Assembly: GCF_000720135.1 (NCBI RefSeq)
Contig: NZ_JOIU01000056.1
Coordinates: forward strand, 1 to 8,087
Length of the DNA: 8,087 nucleotides
Direction: 5' to 3'
Origin: Streptomyces sp. NRRL S-1022
GTDB lineage: Bacteria > Actinomycetota > Actinomycetes > Streptomycetales > Streptomycetaceae
Part shown: one piece after another, positions 7,911 through 8,087 of the stretch
Position numbering within the stretch: the first letter of the stretch is position 1
How the letters are laid out: every line of letters begins with the position of its first letter
Notes under the pieces: generated by a model
Databases searched by the model: none
The model's input: the letters and a program-made list of their open reading frames with translations, nothing else
What the model was told of the DNA's origin: nothing
Translations under genes and position numbers: made by a program

Positions 7911-7964
7911 AACCGTCCATCAGTCCATGGCCCGTGGGGCCACCCGACAACTTACGGAAGACGC
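7891..7964 (+). other. Intergenic spacer before the carboxylase alpha gene
   Basis: 74 nt, the only real gap in the window. It holds most of the tandem repeat, two GTCCAT direct repeats (7915-7920 and 7923-7928), a 6-bp hairpin and a modest ribosome binding sequence, GGAAG (7956-7960), 4 nt before the ATG. I see no convincing -35/-10 promoter pair and no T-tract terminator, so read-through from upstream is the default. Confidence 0.6.
7928..7942. repeat. Small hairpin (6-bp stem, 3-nt loop) upstream of the alpha gene
   Basis: TGGCCC (7928-7933), loop GTG, GGGCCA (7937-7942), perfectly complementary. It ends 22 nt before the alpha start codon. Too short and lacking a T-tract for a terminator; it could affect initiation or mRNA processing. 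Confidence 0.5.
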
Positions 7965-8087
7965 ATGCGCAAGGTGCTCATCGCCAATCGTGGCGAAATC
8001 GCTGTCCGCGTGGCCCGGGCCTGTCGGGACGCCGGGATCGCGAGCGTGGCCGTCTACGCCGACCCGGACCGGGACGCCCTGCATGTC
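7965..8087 (+). CDS. accA: Acyl-CoA carboxylase alpha subunit, biotin carboxylase N-terminus (3' partial)
   Basis: The first 41 codons are visible and the gene runs off the window. [20 protein letters not shown] and the following [19 protein letters not shown] are the classic N-terminal strand-helix-strand of the biotin carboxylase domain. They agree closely with actinomycete AccA proteins as I remember them. The full protein should be close to 600 residues, with an ATP-grasp domain and a C-terminal biotinyl lysine in a MKM motif, which lies beyond the window. It would carboxylate its own biotin with ATP and bicarbonate and pass CO2 to the beta subunit encoded at 6124-7674. The ATG at 7965 is chosen because the family begins right there. 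An in-frame GTG at 7902 would add 21 residues unlike the family. Pyruvate carboxylase shares this N-terminus, but the neighbours favour acyl-CoA carboxylase. Confidence 0.93.
   Translation, partial: MRKVLIANRGEIAVRVARACRDAGIASVAVYADPDRDALHV

Noticed and set aside
7902..7964. In-frame GTG at 7902 as an alternative start for the alpha subunit
   Set aside because: It has no ribosome binding site and would add 21 residues unlike the family, whose proteins begin at [13 protein letters not shown].

Overview
The window is very G+C-rich, with almost every third codon position G or C. Its genes resemble Streptomyces or close actinomycete families. All genes run on the plus strand and are packed tightly, so they probably form one transcription unit or the end of one. 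It looks like the downstream part of a modular type I polyketide synthase (PKS) cluster.

Layout: (1) 3-4601 is the C-terminal 1532 residues of a type I PKS. It is the last module of an assembly line, with domains KS(partial)-AT-KR-ACP-TE; the 5' end lies outside the window. (2) 4598-6121 is a PHBH-type FAD-dependent monooxygenase, overlapping the PKS stop by an ATGA. (3) 6124-7674 is an acyl-CoA carboxylase beta (carboxyltransferase) subunit, 2 nt after the monooxygenase stop. (4) 7684-7890 is a small epsilon subunit of the same enzyme. (5) 7965-8087 is the first 41 codons of the biotin-carboxylase/biotin-carrier alpha subunit, cut by the window end. The only gap of any size is 7891-7964. It holds a short tandem repeat, a small hairpin and the ribosome binding site of the alpha gene.

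How they may work together (inference): the carboxylase makes alpha-carboxylated acyl-CoA extender units. The AT domain has methylmalonyl-type signatures (RIEVVQ, GHSQGE, VASH) and would load one of them. The final condensation product is released by the TE, which has an intact Ser-Asp-His triad. The flavin monooxygenase then tailors the product or an intermediate. Two details shape the predicted chemistry. The KR has an eroded nucleotide-binding motif although its catalytic Lys-Ser-Tyr-Asn are present, so the last beta-keto group may stay unreduced. The beta subunit carries Ile at the position known to set acyl-CoA specificity, which suggests a broad acetyl/propionyl/butyryl-CoA carboxylase rather than a strict propionyl-CoA one.

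I recognise every gene family here. The specific compound cannot be named from the sequence alone. The unexplained structure is concentrated in 7800-7960: three strong inverted repeats and a tandem 15-bp duplication across the epsilon stop codon. Motif comparisons with named enzymes are from memory, not from a search.
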